DNA of 64,000 nucleotides from Rotaria socialis (lineage: Eukaryota > Rotifera > Eurotatoria > Philodinida > Philodinidae), in assembly GCA_905331475.1 (NCBI GenBank), contig CAJNYU010000743.1:124001-188000 (forward strand). The letters run 5' to 3'. Under the pieces are notes generated by a model. The model searched no databases and was not told where the DNA came from. It saw nothing but the letters and a program-made list of their open reading frames with translations. Made by a program: the position numbers and the translations under genes. The stretch's first letter is position 1. Each line of letters opens with the position of its first letter. Positions 34,213 through 46,139 of this stretch are shown in pieces.

Positions 34213-35705
34213 GGGTGCTCTGAAAAAAAGTAACGTGTCATATGGAACCATTTATAGTTCTAGTCAAGATACTGAACCTTTTAATGTTTCGCTCGCTCAT
34301 TAATAAACGATCGAGGGTTCTAGCTTGTTTACAAAACCATCTCAGATCCTCAATAGTTCCGGATGTTTGAAAAGGTTCCGCCCTGCACCATTTTTCCAAA
34401 GATGGCTCTGGCTTGAAGCAAGATAATATATTTTCGGAACGTGATTTAAGTAATACAAGTCTCAAATAGGTTACCGAGATCGAGGATTCCGAATCCGTTA
34501 TCATTTTTTCGATCCAAGCTCCCATTGGTCAGAAATAGGGTCCATAACAAAATCGAGAACTGTAAAACTAGACTTTGTATTTCAACTCCAGTCTCAATTC
34601 TGATTGAAGTTTGAAATAAGTTATCGAGATCCAGGAATCCGAATCCGGCATCATCGATGCCGAGTCTGAGGATCCGAGTCGGATTGATGGATATGGGTAG
34701 GTGCGTCTTAACAATCAATTTTATGGTAAGTTATAACTTATAAAATGCGCTTATTATTTTATCTATTTTCATATATCACAATTATCAATAGAAAGTAATG
34801 TCAATCTGGTAAAATGAAGTCAATATGTTCTTTATTTAGGTATGTAGCAATAATCAATTGAAATGCAAGTTCAGTATGATAAAATGAATTAGTGTTTTTT
34901 TCTATTTAGGTATATGTGAATAATTGATCTCATGGTAAGTTCAATATTACAGTATCAATCACTCCTCTTGTTTTTTTTTATTTAGGATCGTTTCAACAAC
35001 GAGTAACGGCAATTCCCCCTTCCGCGCGAATAAAGAAGAGAGGGCTGGCTCGTATTCTGCCCACAACAAATACAGGTAAATACAACACATACGATTTAGC
35101 GATTTAGCATAGAAATGAGGGTTAAGGTTAGAATTTAAGTTAAGGATAGAAATATTGGTTAAGGCTAGGAATAAGGGATTAAGTATGAAATTAACGGTTG
35201 GATAAAACATTAGTCTAGAATACTAGACTAATTGAATGTGGTGCTCTGAAAAAAATAAAGGAGGTTTACAGAACCCTCCGAAAAGGTTCTGCAGATTTTC
35301 AAAATGCTCCGAATGTGTTCAAAGTCTCAAAAAAAGGATAAAAATTTTGACAGAATCTTTTGAAGGTTCTGCGTTTTACCCAAGTGCAGAACCATCTCTT
35401 ACAGAACCTTTTTTTGCTGTACAGTACCGAAAAAAAGGTTCTGTCAAAATTTTTATCCTTTTTTTGAGACTTTGAACACATTTGGAGCATTTTGAAAATC
35501 TGCAGAACATTTTCGGAGGGTTCTGTAAACCTCCTTTATTTTTTTCAGAGTGGACTACATTTTACTACTATGGAACCATTTTTGGGAGAAATAGGAAAAA
35601 GTTCCAGCTAGAACCAGATTTTGCATGAACCTTAAATGGTTCTGAAAATGGTACCCAACTCTCGAACCCTAAAAAGTACAGTATGACACCTTTTTTTCTT
35701 TCTGA
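34213..35705. repeat. Cluster of inverted-repeat elements (GGTTCT-rich MITEs)
   Basis: Outer ends are inverted (left GCTCTGAAAAAAAGTAACGTG, right inverse ACTCAGAAAGAAAAAAAGGTG). Inside, 35243-35553 is a complete palindromic MITE with ~120-bp arms, CTCTGAAAAAAATAAAGGAG at the left and its exact inverse at the right, full of AGAACC/GGTTCT. The open frames in this interval are artefacts of the repeats. Confidence 0.65.
34720..34990 (+). repeat. Tandem ~80-bp repeat with splice-like junctions
   Basis: Three to four diverged units, each with TATTTAGGTAT(A/G)T..., a CAAT(T/C)GA..ATG block and then GTAAGTT or CAAGTTC. The putative exons contain stops in every frame, so I take this as a non-coding tandem repeat. 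Confidence 0.5.
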
Positions 35706-36855
35706 GTATATCAGCTAATAAAAAAATAAAAAAATGAAAAATGAAATAATAATAAAAACTGTGAAATACTTTCGGAAACGGGAATAAGAGAACGGGAACA
35801 ATTTTTTTCTTTCACGGGAATGAGAACGGGAAACAAGAATCAAAAAGAGTCATTCCCGTAGCACTCTACCGGAAGCACTGAAAAAGGTCGGACAGCCGAA
35901 ACGATCGAGATCACAACTACTATGATGATCGCTACATTTTCCTAAGCTATTATTTCTTCGGTTATTGCGAAGATAAGTAATACCAACGGGGAACAATCGT
36001 TACGTCAGTTTATTGACGAAGTGGTTCTTACCTGACAAACAATCTACAGTATTTGAAACATTGTCAACGAGCACAATTCCCACAAATACCATACACTACA
36101 CATTGACATCTGTGAAAGTTTCGATATACCCGTTTGTCAGTAGAGCTAAGCAAACGCGTTCAATAAATAATCTATATAATTATGATATTCAACCATAACG
36201 TGATACTCTCTAGACGAACCATCCTTAGTATCAGAAACAAAAAATATTGCGAATGATTCAAAAGAATCGATGCTCGAAAGTTTTCGGTTTTCACTATCTT
36301 ACTGTCTGTGCTGAAGGATCATCCTGGCTGTTAATGCACGAGGTCATTTTCTCTTACTAAGAAAATGGCATCGCTCCACGTTCTCACAAACTCACTAAGC
36401 TAAAACCTTGAAAAGCGTGTGAACTCACTTCATCAATCTTTTATAGCTCCTTAGCATTTGTTTGCCGGAAACGTGTCAGCCCATTGACAGATACTGGATG
36501 CGACGTTGTATTGGTTCAAGTGTAATCCAAGCTCTATCCAACCAATAAATAGCAGTGAAAAGCGATCGCCGAAGCGGATTCTTCATAGTTGTTACGCAGC
36601 GTTTGCGTGCTCGGATGCTGCTACTCGTTTATCGAGACAGGATGGCCTTACTATTAGATAGAACAGATCATTTGAAGTTACCGATGTGTTTTTGTTTGTC
36701 GGTAATATGTAAATACGGAAGGTTTTCGTATCCTAACGCTTTTCGCAGCAGCATCCCTTTCTTGTTCACATATGTCAAGCAAACTCAACCATTCAGTGGC
36801 ACGCGGTGGTTTCACCCATAGAAAGCACAGTCTGTTCTGTATCGATTGATGCATC
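35706..36855. other. No recognisable gene
   Basis: Short open frames at 36013 and 36555 have no family I recognise. The right end leads into the foldback at 36856. Confidence 0.4.
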
Positions 36856-37440
36856 CCTCCATGGAAAAACATTCATAAAAAGAACAGCCGATAACGGGTT
36901 TTTCAAATAATGAAGCCCATTTTGAAGCCGATTTGGCTTCTTTTTCAACGCGTTATTTACACACTTTTATCGTTCTTTAGAAACACGCTCCACAATTATG
37001 AGAACACGTTGCTTCCGGAGAAAAAGCATTCTGTACTTAAAAGAAAAGTAATCGAATGGAAGACGTTCGAACGCGTTCCGTAATGAAGGAGTTTTTATCG
37101 CCGATAAACGTATTCAGCAAGAACGGATAAGAATTAACTCCGAGGAAAAATAAACCCAGTCTCTCAAGACGAACTGGTTCAAATTAAATGCGCTTATCGG
37201 CGATAAAAACTCCTTCATTACGGAACGCGTTCGAACGTCTTCCATCCGATTGCTTTTCTTTTACACACAGAATGCTGTTACTACGGAAACAAGGCGTCCT
37301 CATAATTGCGGAGCGTGTTTCTAAAGAACGATAAAAGTGTGTAAAGAACGTGCTGAAAAAAAAGCCAAATCGACTTCAGAATGCGCTTTATTATTTGAGA
37401 AATGCGTTATCGACTGTTCTTTTTACGAACTTTTTCTCCG
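36856..37440. repeat. Foldback MITE with ~230-bp arms
   Basis: Left arm 36856-37100 and right arm 37195-37440 are reverse complements (for example AAGGAGTTTTTATCGCCGAT against ATCGGCGATAAAAACTCCTT; GAACAGCCGATAACG against CGTTATCGACTGTTC). The loop is about 90 bp. No target duplication could be fixed with confidence. Includes a perfect CGTTCGAACG core in each arm. Confidence 0.8.
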
Positions 37441-40220
37441 TGGGTAGAAGTAAAATAAAGTTAACACTGATAAAGTGAAAGCTGTAGCGAAAAGCGAGCG
37501 TCGTCATAAAGTAACTTCTTCAGAAAAAGAGAGCATTGTGAGATAATTTTGTGCGCACTTTTATAAATATGCGGGGTTCTTTAGTGCTACTGTATGAAAA
37601 AAGATAAGTAAGTCATTTATCTTTAAAAATTATAGATGAAGTGAAGTGACGAGGGATTCTTCAACGTAGGATAACTTTTTTGAGAATTCGAGAAAAACGT
37701 TGATCCTGATTGCATTAATCAGAGAATCAATATTGAATCCGGAGCTTTTTAGTCATATTTATTGTGTATTTTCTCACAAGTTAGATTCTGGCGTCTGAGG
37801 CCTGCCTAGGGACCTGTAATTTCAGTGTAAATACTGACACTGAATTCACCGACGCACTGAACACTGCTCGCAAGCCGCACTGCACTCACGCCACTGTCAC
37901 TGAAATTAAACTGGCATGAAAAATCACTGATACACTGCCGCTTGCTGCGACACAGTGCTTCACTGGCCATTGACTACACTGATATCTGCTTTCTCTGAAA
38001 GTCTTTCAGTGAAACATTGACAAACCGACGCCGATTTTAATTAACTAGAATTTATATACAGAATATTATGACATCCCGATTGAAAAATATGAACGCATTT
38101 AAAGTTTTGATTCAATGAAAGCACCTCAGCTTAATAGTTTCTCTTCTTTTCTTATATATGATTTTATTCAACTTGAAATTCGGTTTATTCTGTATATGCA
38201 TTCTAGTTAGTAAAATTCAGCGTCGATTTGTCGGTGTTTCACTGAAAGTCTGTTGGTGTGAATCTACGTAGCTTCTCACAAGCGATACTTTTTAATTAAG
38301 TATATAGATATTGATAACTGTCTATAGCTATTTAAACTGCCATGACTATTCAAAGCGCCATACCTATTTAAATTACACAGCTATTTAAAATTGCCAAAGC
38401 TATTTAAACTGTCATAGCTATTTAATCCATGTTGATGTACACTTTAGTTTATCTAACAATTTTATGTCAACTACTTTGAGGGCATCTTAAAACTTCAATC
38501 CCTAAACTTTTCAAGACAGTTAAAGATTTCTTTAAGATTCCCAGTCATTGATGAAATTTCTCTTCCAAAAGCTAGTTTCTTTAAATAGTTACAACTCTTT
38601 AGTACTGAGCATTAAAAAGCTATCACGCAAAGGTGAAGAAATCTTTAAAACAATACATCGAGGTTGACGAAGAATCATCGATAAAACTACAAAATCAAAG
38701 GAAAAGCATAGCTTGGGAAATCTGTTAACAGCGCGAATTCTCAGATCGAAAATTACTGCATAGAAATATTAAAAGCCTCAAAATGCTACATTATTTACAA
38801 TATTAATTTAGACAATTACCCAATTTTTTTCCAAATCCTGCTCTTCCTGTTTTTTGAGAGCAAGATTTTAATGTTCAAGCATATCAAAACCGTGAACGCT
38901 GCGCATTACAAAAACAAATATCGCGGAAGAATTTCTAAATAACGACTATAGTAAACACTTCTTTACTTTCGTTCCGTTTTTTCTTGATATTAGATTACCT
39001 TAATTTGTATAACTTGTGCACAAATAAGACATGCGTCTCTTTCTATTCTGGCGATTTTAACAGGATAGGAAACACGGTACTGAGAAAATTTTAAATATCA
39101 TGGTTTCATTGGTTAATGAGGATTTTAGTTTATGCTAACTCTCGCCTTCGGACCATGTGGCCAAGATAAAATTTATGGAATGAGATATTGGACACAAGTG
39201 ATAAAATTTTGTCAAAACGTTTTCTAGTCGTTGTTTCTGGATATGTTTTATTTCCACTACACCAGTCAACTTCTTTTCATCATAGTGGAATTTGATTTTA
39301 ATCATAATTTACAGTGGATTCTATCGACAGATTTCAAATCTCATCTAAAAATATGGTTCAATTTGAGTTACAGCATTTTGAATTTTTGTCACAGTTTTTG
39401 CGACATTTCACAAAATTCTCAATCGCTATAATTCTTAAATGGAAACATATTCTTAGATCAAATTTGAAATCCGTCGCCGGAATCCGCTATGAATTACGAT
39501 TAAATAAAAAAACAAATTTCAGAGGATGGTGCTTTAGAAATGTTTCTGCCAACACCAATTGCAAAACGTTTTTGACAAAAACTCATCACTAGGGTCCAAT
39601 CCAATATCACCTTCCATAGGTTTCATTTTGCTTCCATGCTCTGAAGTTGACAGTCAACAAAAACCATAATTATCATTACATCACTACATCGTTTTTTTAC
39701 GACAAATTTCTCTGCTGAACTAAGTACGAATACGAATTGCATATATATCGTGCTTTCAAGGTTATATGATTTAATAAAAGGCTTATTTAAAAAAAGGTTT
39801 CCTATTTCAGAAATATACAAGTGAATCTTTTCGTCGATCACAAATAAAGCACCAACCGTTTCCATACATTCTTTTATCCAACTAGAATTTTAAACTATCT
39901 TTCAAGGAGCTGATTCAGAAAACCAATCGCAAATATGTTCACAGTGCTGTAGGAAATATTGTAACGCGTTCAAGTCTTTGTTCAGTGTTATATCTAGAAT
40001 AACAATGAAGAACTGTTTGAAAACTTTACACATACAAACCTCTTCAAACTAAAATAATCTATAAATACTAAAAAGCTTGCATATTTTAAAATATTAATGT
40101 CATGTGAATCCCCAAGTTAAACTTTAAAATATTACCCACATTCGAATATATCTTTTGAACTTCAGCTGACCTCTCTAAGCTTTCAATACAATCACGAAAT
40201 ATTTAACAGTATCATAAAAA
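37441..40220. other. Gene-free stretch with small repeats
   Basis: Contains a CACTG/CAGTG-rich stretch (37820-38050) with an inverse partner at 38210-38270, and a short tandem repeat of CTATTTAAACTGYCATAG units at 38318-38425. Short open frames at 39231-39592 and 39623-39865 show no family features. Confidence 0.5.
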
Positions 40221-40224
40221 TATA

Positions 40225-40800
40225 AATAGCTACAGCAACGATAAAGTAGATAAGGAGTACTATGAATACATACAGTGAACATTAAATAGCTACACTGAAG
40301 ATCAAATAGCTACAGCAAAGATAAAGTGGGTAGGGAATACTATGAATACATGTACACTCAAAAAAAAAGGTTCCACGCGGAACTTAATTTGCAACGAAAT
40401 CGAAACCTTCTTAGAGGTTTCGTATGGACCTAAGATGCTTTCAAAAGACTTACAAAGATTCTAGAATACTTTTTTTAAGGTTTCGATGAAAGTATACGAA
40501 ACCTTCAAAAGGTTTAGATTTCGTTGCAAATCTCGAAACCTTTTTTAAGTTCCGTAGTATGTACGAAACTATTTTTAAGTTCCGTAGCACGCACGAAACC
40601 ATTTTTGGCGCTAAAAGGTTCCGCATGGAACCTTTTTTTTCAGTGTAGTCAACATTAAATAGCTATACTGAAGACCAAATAGCTACAGTAAAGATTAAAT
40701 AACTGTGTGAGAATTAAATAGCTACAGTAAAGATAAAGTGGGTAGGGAATACTATGAATATATGTAGTCAATATTAAATAGCTACACTGAACATAAAATG
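40225..40800. repeat. Minisatellite of AAATAGCTACAGTGAAGAT units, split by a MITE
   Basis: Irregular tandem units of AAATAGCTACA(G/C)..AAGAT combined with a longer block GGTAGGGAATACTATGAATA. The array is interrupted by the MITE at 40355-40645 and resumes at GTCAACATTAAATAGC. Confidence 0.8.
40355..40645. mobile_element. Tc1/mariner-type MITE inserted at TA
   Basis: 291 bp with inverted ends: left CACTCAAAAAAAAAGGTTCC, right end reverse-complemented CACTGAAAAAAAAGGTTCC, flanked by TA on both sides (40353-40354 and 40646-40647). The empty site can be read in the neighbouring minisatellite unit (ATGTAGTCAA near 40762), which confirms TA as the target. Inside are many GAAACC/GGTTTC motifs. A degraded relative lies at about 46525-46650. 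Confidence 0.88.
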
Positions 40801-41354
40801 GTATTTCACGAACCCTTTGAGGCTTCGTGGAACTTCACTGTATACTATTAGATATCGCACCAGCCCACAAAAACATTTTAAGGTTTAGTAATCAAAGGAG
40901 TTCCGTAAAAAACTCTGTTTATTTTTGGTAGGCGAAAGGTTTTCTCAGGAGATCTTTTAGAGGTTTCGTTGTCAAAAGGTTTCGTGTGATCCTTTTTTCC
41001 CTGTACATTTATGCTACCGACAGATGCTGACTCGTCAGAAAATTGTTCAGCCTTGATTATTTCATTCATTTACATATTTATCAGTCACTAATAAACCAGT
41101 TTCAATATCGTAAAACTGTATTTTTGAGCTCACACGTTTTCGTGACGACCTCTTTCTAGAAAAAATACAGAAGACCTTCACTAATATGGCAATGAGCTTA
41201 AACATTTACCTTGTAAAAAACATTGTCTATGCCTCCAACATTATTCTATGCTTCCATTTCATGCATTACAACGGCTCATTCTCAAAAGAGATACTTTTTT
41301 TAATATAGTCTGCTGCATTTTCTTAAACATAAGTACTTAGTGCTTTCGTATAGC
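40801..41354. other. Degraded GAAACC-rich sequence, no gene
   Basis: Holds fragments resembling the MITE at 40355 (GGTTTCGTGTGATCC near 40977). No coding frame. Confidence 0.4.
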
Positions 41355-41505
41355 AACTGAATGAATTCGATAGCTACTGAATGAATTCTATAGCTACTGA
41401 ATGAATAGCATAGGTACTGAATGAATTCTATAGCTACTGAATGAATAGCATAGGTACTGAATGAATTCTATAGCTACTGAATGAATAGCATAGATACTGA
41501 ATGAA
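41355..41505. repeat. 20-bp minisatellite, TAGCTACTGAATGAATTCTA
   Basis: About seven copies of a 20-bp unit, alternating between TATAGCTACTGAATGAATTC and CATAGGTACTGAATGAATAG, giving a 40-bp higher-order period. Confidence 0.88.
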
Positions 41506-41992
41506 TATCAAAAGGAGCACGGGGGCTGAAAAGGCTGTTTGAAAGAAAGAGTGAATATTTTAATAGTTTGTTGACACGAAATATTCGAAATGCTTAAAAT
41601 TTGAATTTTTATTACATTTCTGATTGCTTTCAAATGCTTATGATTGTATGTTGTATTTTTTATTGAGTTTCGCCTAACTGTTTCTCAGGTAGATTCAAAT
41701 AAAACAAGTTGTATTCATAATGTCAATCTGTATTCAATTCAGTAGAATATTCAAATATTTGTGATATTGGGGGTATTTATGATATAAAAAAGGAAGAGGT
41801 ACGTTATAAGAGTTTTTGAAAAAATGTGTGAAAACATATTAATAAGGTTTGTTCTCGTTTGTAATATGCTGAGATGGTCTTTTTTTAATAGATGTAGAAA
41901 TTTTAAAGAGATAAATGAATATTTAATAAATAAGTGATCTTTAAATAATTATAATAAAGTTGGAAGCAGCTGTACAATAATCAAGTAATTAT

Positions 41993-42192
41993 GGAATCAT
42001 TAAGTAGCTATAAGATTCATTAAGTAGCTATGAAATCATTAAGTAGCTATAAGAAATCATTCAGTAGTTGCAAGAAACCAATGAGTAGCTATGAGATTCA
42101 TTCAGTAGCTATGATTTTCATTCAGTAACTATAGAATTCATTAAGGCACTATAAGATTCATTAAGCAGCTATGCAATCATTAAGTAGCTATT
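41993..42192. repeat. ~21-bp minisatellite, ATCATTAAGTAGCTATAAG
   Basis: About nine units of ATTCATTAAGTAGCTATGA with single-base and spacing variation. Shares the TAGCTA core with the arrays at 38318, 40225 and 41355. Confidence 0.88.
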
Positions 42193-42199
42193 GATCTTT

Positions 42200-42253
42200 T
42201 GTGAAACACGATCTGAAAGGAGTGTTGAAGTATATAGGGTAGAAATTTGGACG

Positions 42254-42284
<31 letters not shown>

Positions 42285-42480
42285 AAAAAAAAAAAAANNN
42301 NNNNNNNNNNNNNNNNNNNNNNNNNNNNNNNNNNNNNNNNNNNNNNNNNNTACATCATAATACAGACCGTAATAGAGAAGCTCCACAGACCACCAGTGAC
42401 AGTAATAGACGAATTGCAGAAAAGAAGTTTCATCGTGTTTCACACTTTTAATCCCAAAGGGATTGCGCTAACAGCTTTTT
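42200..42480. repeat. Member of the AGCTGTTAGCGCAATCCC repeat family, with an assembly gap
   Basis: The right end TTTTAATCCCAAAGGGATTG then CGCTAACAGC and the left GTGAAACACGATC are inverse partners typical of this family. The middle contains 21 C, 23 A and then 53 unresolved bases (42298-42350). The open frames crossing the gap are artefacts. Confidence 0.6.
42298..42350. other. Assembly gap (53 N)
   Basis: Run of unresolved bases directly after poly-C (42254-42274) and poly-A (42275-42297); the true length is unknown. Confidence 0.99.
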
Positions 42481-43072
42481 TCAAAAATTTCTCTTTTGAG
42501 AAGCTACGATTATTACAACACCCCTTATAATTTTATTCCAGTTTTCACGTCCCCTAATATTTTAAATCGTTGATTATTCAAACCACAGACTCTTTAATAG
42601 AATAAAATGATTAGTGGGTTGCCATTTTATCTAGCTGGATATCTTATTAGTTTACAACAAAATGATACATCTCATTTCGAATTTAACTTAGACAATCGCA
42701 AGATACACAAACACACAAAAAGACATCGGATGATAGACACATATAAAAGAGATGCACATAAATTGAAGCGGGTCTGAATAGGTATTGAGAGCTTAAGAAT
42801 ATATATAAGGTTAACAATGGATATAGATGATTCGACATGTATACATCAGAGCTTCGCGTGGGATGGGATAACCCCATCCCATCCCATTCGTCCCATGGGA
42901 TGCAAATCTTTAATTTTAATTTCATGAGATGGGATGGGACGAAAATCTTTTGAGAGTCGTCCCATCCCATGGGACGAAGAAATATTATATGAATCTATTC
43001 TTGCTTACTAAAAACAGTATAGTCCTTTCAATATAGATGTCGTACCCAACTGTGTGAGAAAAATAGTTAAAA

Positions 43073-43249
43073 ATGCAATTTATACGTGATCAAGTAGTGC
43101 AGCCATTTCGATTCAATGTACAACAAAAAAAGAATAATGAACCTGCGCATAGAGAAAAAGATGCAATTTCATCTATTGTAACAGTAACAATTGATTTAGT
43201 TATTATGGCTTATAGCTGGCGAAATGTCTTTGAACAGTTAGTTCCATAG
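43073..43249 (+). CDS. Possible 58-aa reading frame inside the hAT element
   Basis: ATG to TAG, with protein-like composition: starts MQFIRDQVVQPFRFNV and contains SSIVTVTIDLVIMAYSWRNV. A TATTTATTTCCAG acceptor-like site follows about 60 nt later. It may be an exon captured by the transposon or a remnant of its own coding part. I do not recognise it. Confidence 0.3.
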   Translation: MQFIRDQVVQPFRFNVQQKKNNEPAHREKDAISSIVTVTIDLVIMAYSWRNVFEQLVP

Positions 43250-43364
43250 AAAATATGAAACTTGTACAACGATTTGACGCTGAAACTTTATACTTTTATT
43301 TATTTATTTCCAGTTGCTTTTGGATTTAATGAAATATTTCCCTTTCTGATTTACTAAACTCCCG

Positions 43365-43365
<1 letters not shown>

Positions 43366-43422
<57 letters not shown>
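43366..43422 (+). repeat. Uninterrupted run of 57 G
   Basis: Single-base run in otherwise AT-rich DNA, within the hAT element and followed by AAGACCCCCC. Could be real or an assembly artefact. Confidence 0.9.
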
Positions 43423-43423
<1 letters not shown>

Positions 43424-44035
43424 AGACCCCCCTTTAATTAATTCATTTCTGCTGATTACGAACTTTAATTAGCGTTTTCCCATCAAAATATGCCTGATTC
43501 TTAGCATTTTAAGCTGGTAATGTTAAGAGAATGTGTTCACAATTATAATGACATCCTTAAAACCCTGAAAGTCCTGATGGAAATCAGGAAAATTGTCCTA
43601 GTTTTCTGGAAAACCTTTTGAATTAAATATTAGGAAAAAATGCGGTTCTTAATACAAGACCCCTCTGGAAAATTTTTACGCTGCAACATAATAGAAGACC
43701 CAGAGTCTTTCATTGTGGGGGAGGGGGGAGGTTACTTATTTTCTCCATTTTTTAAAATGCTGTATTTATAACCAGGATGGTGTCATTATTGTAATATGCA
43801 AAAAGAACAGAAATTCAAACTCTCAGCTTCTTTTCAATAATATCATGAAATGTGACATGAAGTAATATTACAATACGTAGTCTCAGTCGATCGATGAGAA
43901 TCAAACAAATTTGAAATCTTAAAAAATATTTGACATTTCAGACGACCGATCCCATGGCGGGACAACTTCTATTTTAGTTTTCCCATCCCATGGGGATGAT
44001 TTTTTGCGCCCCATCCTATCGCACGCGGAGCTCTG

Positions 44036-45045
44036 GTATAAATGTGTTTCAAATAAATATAAGTTTTCATACTTAGATCAGTATAAAGTGTTCAGATAAT
44101 TCGTATAAGAGATTTGACGATCGATGTCGCCTTAACAAAGCAATCCTACTCTGTTTTCAGACTTCAATTGAATACATATATCTACCAATAGCTAATATTG
44201 AAAAGATAAATTTTGTATTATACTAATGCTAAACTAACATGAATGCTGAAGTATTAGGTTACTGTTTTAACACAAATATAAGAGCATTAGATTATCTCTT
44301 CAGAGTCAAATACAAGACTGTTAACAACTTTTTAACATTTATTCTAAGTCCACGTGTCCACTGTAGACACAACTCAGAATTTAGACAGAGCTATGAGAAT
44401 GTTGATATAGATGTACGTGGTGATCAACAGTCTTCACAAGTGGCATTTAGAAATAAGGGCTTAGACAAAGTTATAAGTCATTAAACACAGATGCAATGGA
44501 ATATATATAGTTGTAACGAGCTCGATATATTTATGAGGAGTTGATTACAGTTTTGAAAGGATTGTCGTACAAAAACGTGTTACATAAGCATATAATAGCT
44601 TAGGCATAGTTATAAGAATTTATACACACTCTTATAAGAGTGGATATAGAAAGAAGGAGTTCGATGTAGAGTTCAGAGACGAAGAATAGAAATGACGGAT
44701 CGTGGTAAACAGAAGACACTGAGTATACAGTTTAGAGGCTAAATATAGAATTTCGGCTTAAAGCTAGAAATGACGATTTAGATAAATAAATAAGAGGTAA
44801 GGAAGGAAATAATGAATTAATTTTAAAAAATAATCGTTTCGTAGAAAACTGGAGCTCTCTCGGAAACCGTTTTGCAAATCTTTAAAGGTTTTCGAGAATG
44901 TTTATCAACACTTGAAGAGTTTCCGAGAGTAAATTCTTTGTTTCTAAAGGCTCGAAAATCTATAGGCTTCCGATATGACTGATTTTGTCTTAAAAATCAA
45001 CGGATGAATTGATAGAAGCGAAAATTAATTGTACTTCTCTTTAAG
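44036..45045. other. No recognisable gene
   Basis: Plus-strand frame 44239-44484 is open but matches no family I know. 44490-44820 has loose AGA/TATAGA-rich repetition. Confidence 0.4.
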
Positions 45046-46114
45046 CTTCTACGAATGAATTGCACCCAGTTGGTGAGTTATATTCGAGAATTAAAAACTT
45101 ATGACTACTTTTCCTTTTGTTTTAGATTTTTTAAGTGGTTTTCCGAGGATTAGACAAATATTTGATCCGTGACATAAATGCTCGTTTCAAGCGAAAAAAT
45201 GGCGTTCATGTCAAGAATGCTTAAAAACTAACCTTAAGATGCACACACTAAACAAAAAAACAGTAACGAAAATATCCCGCTCTCCCAATAGCGTCAAACC
45301 AATGTAAAAATGAGTTTGCAGCGGAAGAATGAAAAACTCAATGGGAAAAATAGTTTGAAAAAAAAGAAAAATCATTTTTCCTATAGATAAAAATGCGTTC
45401 GTATGTAATCGAAATGAACGTACAAGTATTCGGAATAGGAGAAAAAGGAGTTTGTATGGTACTAAGGATCTTGGGAAAATTTACAATCGATTAGATTTTG
45501 GTTGACTTTGGTTAAAACAATGATGGGTAAATTTCCATGAAGATGGGATGCCGAAAATCATTTACGATATAAGCGAAAGCTGTCATGGTTTTGTGGTGAT
45601 GTGTAACCAATGTCAAAGAGCTGGTAAGAAGTTTGGTTTGAATGAATTGTTGGGAAAGAAGGAATGTGAAGAATGAAAATAAAAATGAAAACTACTCATA
45701 TTTGGTGTTTGTAAAATTCTGTATAACATGGAATATGTTGTATATGCACGGATATCTTTTCTAAACAGTGACGACAAAAGTACTCGATATGAATTTAGTA
45801 TGCACACGCTGACTTATACTTATATAGTTTGTCTTCTGTTATAGACTGAACGGGAAAACAATTCATTTTTGACTTGAACGGCATTTTCCGCTTGAAATGA
45901 ACATTAATCTCATGGATCGATTTTTTGTCTATCGCTGGGTTTTCCTCCGAATGGTAAGTAACATTCAAGAATGAAAATCTAACATTAAAATTTCCTTTTC
46001 TATTTTAGATTCTTCAAATGAATTTCATCTAATTGGTGAGTTATATTTGAGAATCAAAAATTCAAATGAATTTCTTCTTTTGTTTTAGATTATGCAAATG
46101 GATCTAGTCGAATG
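45046..46114 (+). repeat. Repeated micro-exon-like units with consensus splice signals
   Basis: Three related junction sets: intron-like 45073-45125 (53 nt), 45954-46008 (55 nt) and 46036-46088 (53 nt). Each begins GTGAGTTATAT or GTAAGTAACAT and ends in TTTTAG, and each is followed by an ATT-starting block. The block 46009-46035 is exactly 27 nt (DSSNEFHLI if phase 1), the next is 26 nt. Their sequence similarity shows tandem duplication of an exon-intron unit about 80 bp long. I find no complete gene around them. Confidence 0.45.
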
Positions 46115-46139
46115 GTTATGTAACATGTGAATATTCGAG

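Larger units (their letters stand above)
42847..44035. mobile_element. hAT-type non-autonomous element, 1.2 kb, containing a 57-G run
   Basis: Ends are inverted: left CAGAGCTTCGCGTGGGATGG, right end reverse-complemented CAGAGCTCCGCGTGCGATAG; both sides continue with many CCCATCCCATGGG units. Flanking octamers GTATACAT (42839-42846) and GTATAAAT (44036-44043) match at seven of eight. The interior holds a 57-nt G run (43366-43422) and a small open frame (43073-43249). Confidence 0.8.

Noticed and set aside
34720-34990. Micro-exon array like that at 45-46 kb
   Set aside because: The putative exons have stops in all frames and one donor is CAAGTT; treated as a tandem repeat.
35095-35210. Telomere-like GGTTAAGGTTAG stretch
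   Set aside because: Too degenerate and short, and not the TGTGGG-type repeat expected in bdelloids.
42180-42451. Open frames crossing the N gap
   Set aside because: Continuous only because N codons are read as X; the flanks are poly-A and poly-C.
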